Positions 61,835 through 64,000 of a stretch of 64,000 bases of DNA are shown piece by piece; position 1 is the first letter of the stretch; each line of letters begins with the position of its first letter. The stretch comes from Lolium rigidum. Lineage: Eukaryota > Streptophyta > Magnoliopsida > Poales > Poaceae. The notes under the pieces were generated by a model that saw nothing but the letters and a program-made list of their open reading frames with translations, did no database searches and was not told the DNA's origin. The stretch is taken from positions 273,998,330-274,062,329 of the forward strand of contig NC_061510.1 in the NCBI RefSeq assembly GCF_022539505.1, read 5' to 3'. A program made the translations under genes and the position numbers.

Positions 61835-63810
61835 ACCTTATGAATTTAACTTTTCTAAATTTACCAAAACTCCTTATAAAACCGACTTGCCTAGTAATGA
61901 TTTTAAAATGGAGCAAGTAGTGCATCTATTGTTCTTGTTCCTAATAATCCTTTGCAGCAACATTTGGAGAATAGTGAAAGTGAAGCTTTTAGGAAAGAAA
62001 GAGATGAGCTTGAGGAAATTTTTCGTCGCCAACCTATTCTCAAGCATGATTTACCGGTGGAAGATTTGGGTACAACACCGCCACCGAAGGAAGATCCTGT
62101 TTTCGATTTAAAGCCTTTACCTGATAATCTTAAATATGCTCATATTGATGATAAGAAAATATATCCTGTTATTATTAGTTCTAAGCTTTCAGAGATTGAG
62201 GAAGAAAGGTTATTGGAAATATTGAAGAAACACCGAGGAGCTATTGGCTATACTCTTGATGATTTGAAAGGGATTTCTCCTTCTATTTGCCAACATGCTA
62301 TTAATATGGAAGAAGACGCAAAGCCTCGTTGTTGAACATCAACGTCGTCTAATTCCGAAGATGAAGGAAGTGGTAAGAAACGAGGTATTAAAACTCCTTG
62401 AAGCTGGTATTATATATCCTATTGCTGATAGTAGATGGGTTAGTCCTGTTCATTGTGTTCCTAAGAAGGGAGGAATGACTGTTGTGCCTAATGATAATGA
62501 TGAGCTTATTCCTCAAAGAATAGTTGTAGGTTATAGAATGTGCATTGATTTTCGTAAAGTTAATAAAGTTACTAAGAAAGATCATTACCCTTTACCCTTT
62601 ATTGATCAAATGTTAGAGAGGTTGTCTAAAAATACTCATTTTTGCTTTCTTGATGGTTATTCTGGGTTTTCACAAATTGCTGTTAAAGCTAAAGATCAAG
62701 AGAAAACCACTTTTACTTGTCCTTATGGAACGTATGCTTATAGGCGTATGCCTTTTGGTTTATGTAATGCTCCTGCTACTTTTCAAAGATGCATGTCTGC
62801 TATTTTTCATGGTTTTTGCGAAAGTATTGTAGAGGTGTTCATGGATGATTTTTCTGTCTATGGAAATTCTTTTGATAATTGCCTGCGAAATCTCGATAAA
62901 GTTTTGCAGAGATGTGAAGAAACTAACCTTGTTCTTAATTGGGAGAAATGCCACTTTATGGTTAATGAAGGAATTGTATTGGGACATAAAATTTCCGAGA
63001 GAGGTATTGAAGTTGATAGAGCTAAAGTCGAAGCAATTGAGAAGATGCCCTATCCGAGGGATGTTAAAGGTATTCGTAGTGTTCTTGGTCATGCTTGGGT
63101 TTTATAGGAGATTTATTAAAGATTTCTCTAAAATTTCAAAGCCTCTTACTAATCTTCTTCAAAAAGATGTACCTTTTGTTTTTGATGATGATTGTAAGGA
63201 AGCTTTTGAAACTCTAAAGAAAGCCTTAACAACTCGCTCCTATAGTCGAACCTCCTGATTGGAATTTGCCTTTTGAAATTATGTGTGATGCTAGTGATTT
63301 TGCTTGTAGACGCTTGTTCTTGGACAGCGGGTAGATAAAAAATTAAATGTTATTCATTATGCTAGTAAGACTCTTGATGCTGCTCAAAGAAATTATGCTA
63401 CAACCGAAAAGGAATTGTTAGCTGTAGTCTTTGCTTGTGATAAGTTTAGACCCTATATTGTTGATTCGAAAGTTACAATTCATACCGATCATGCTGCAAT
63501 TAGATACCTTATGACAAAGAAAGATGCTAAGCCAAGGCTTATTAGATGGGTACTTCTGTTGCAAGAATTTGATTTACATATTATAGATAGGAAAGGTGCT
63601 GATAATCCTGTTGCCGATAATTTGTCTAGATTGGAAAATATTGCTTATGATCCTGTTCCTGTTAATGATAGTTTTCCAAATGAACAATTGGCTGTAATAA
63701 AGGTGAGCTCGCGAGAGAGCCCTTGGTATGCAGATTATGCTAACTTTATTGTTTCGAAGTATTTGCCTCCAACCTTTTCAGCTCAAGCAAAGGAGGAAAT
63801 TCTTTTATGA
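61835..63810 (+). pseudogene. Gypsy B reverse transcriptase and RNase H
   Basis: Homologous to A at 27650-29612. The linker frame 61952-62335 and RT frame 62295-63107 include [30 protein letters not shown] and FMDDFSVYG. RNase H resumes at about 63350 with [11 protein letters not shown] and [11 protein letters not shown]. Here the RT region around the catalytic Asp pair is in one frame, unlike A. One-base gains at 62326, 63093, 63235 and twice near 63310 break the rest. The stop at 63808-63810 matches A's at 29612. Confidence 0.9.
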
Positions 63811-64000
63811 CTTGAGGCATTATTTTTGGGATGACCCACACTTATATAAAGAAGGAGTGGATGGTATTATGCGAAGATGTGTTCCTGAATATGAACAACA
63901 GGAGATATTGAATAAATGTCATGGAAGTGTTTATGGAGGACATCACGCTGGAGATAGAACCGCGCAAAAGGTTCTACAATCAGGTTTTTATTGGCCAACA
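63745..64000 (+). pseudogene. Gypsy B integrase, N-terminal part at window edge
   Basis: The frame [20 protein letters not shown] with HGSVYGGHHAGDRTAQKVL is the start of the integrase zinc domain. It is cut by the end of the window. Confidence 0.8.

Larger units (their letters stand above)
58995..64000 (+). mobile_element. Autonomous Gypsy-type element B, partial
   Basis: Second copy of the element A family. Its 5' LTR spans 58995-60510 (1516 bp) and is followed by the same primer site. Compared with A, about 290 bp covering the leader and gag start are missing between gcgctattggta (60555) and tttctatgaatg, at a ggta repeated in A. Pol is present to the integrase zinc region at the window edge. 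The candidate left TSD is attac; the right copy is outside. Frame breaks: near 60965, 61828, 61915, 62326, 63093, 63235 and 63304-63315. Confidence 0.93.

Overview
This window is grass nuclear DNA, most likely from a Triticeae species (wheat, barley, Aegilops or a relative). It has intron-containing plant genes lying far apart, stacked LTR retrotransposons of Triticeae type with 5-bp target-site duplications (TSDs), LINEs with an endonuclease, a reverse transcriptase and a zf-RVT tail, and small Stowaway, Tourist and hAT elements. I see no bacterial, organellar or CRISPR features.

Host genes. (1) Positions 1-3692 (-): a long P-type pentatricopeptide repeat (PPR) protein gene with two coding exons. 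It runs off the left edge. (2) Positions 45184-55553 (-): a short B3-domain gene whose two exons match in phase. Its intron is about 74 bp without a 9.8-kb retrotransposon that sits inside it. Weak gene remnants lie near 11.3-12.3 kb (an ORF cut by a hAT-type element) and 36.1 kb (possible receptor-kinase fragment).

Layout. 4.1-12.3 kb: a 620-bp retroposon with a 17-bp TSD, a Tourist-like element, an AT-rich tandem repeat, a 79-bp Stowaway, a 540-bp hAT-type element. 12.3-35.4 kb: one LINE of about 7.4 kb (-), opened by two later insertions, a 5.2-kb TG...CA unit (16783-22011) and a 10.5-kb autonomous Gypsy element (A, 24521-34983). 35.4-41.0 kb: gene remnants, a minisatellite, and a young 2.65-kb non-autonomous LTR element. 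41.7-44.5 kb: LINE pieces, one split by a solo LTR. 45.2-57.0 kb: the B3 gene, the non-autonomous Gypsy element C in its intron, and a layered tandem repeat upstream. 57.0-64.0 kb: intergenic sequence, an LTR fragment, and a second copy (B) of the autonomous Gypsy family running off the right edge.

How parts relate. A and B are one autonomous family (gag, protease, RT, RNase H, integrase, plus a third ORF). C lacks RT and integrase but shares with them its LTR termini, primer-binding site, polypurine tract and part of the 3' internal region, so it was probably mobilised in trans. Most reading-frame breaks in the element ORFs are single-base indels at CTG, CAG or CCG, while the two host genes stay open. 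This may be a sequencing or assembly artefact at methylated CHG sites, so calling the elements 'dead' is provisional. All comparisons were made by eye.
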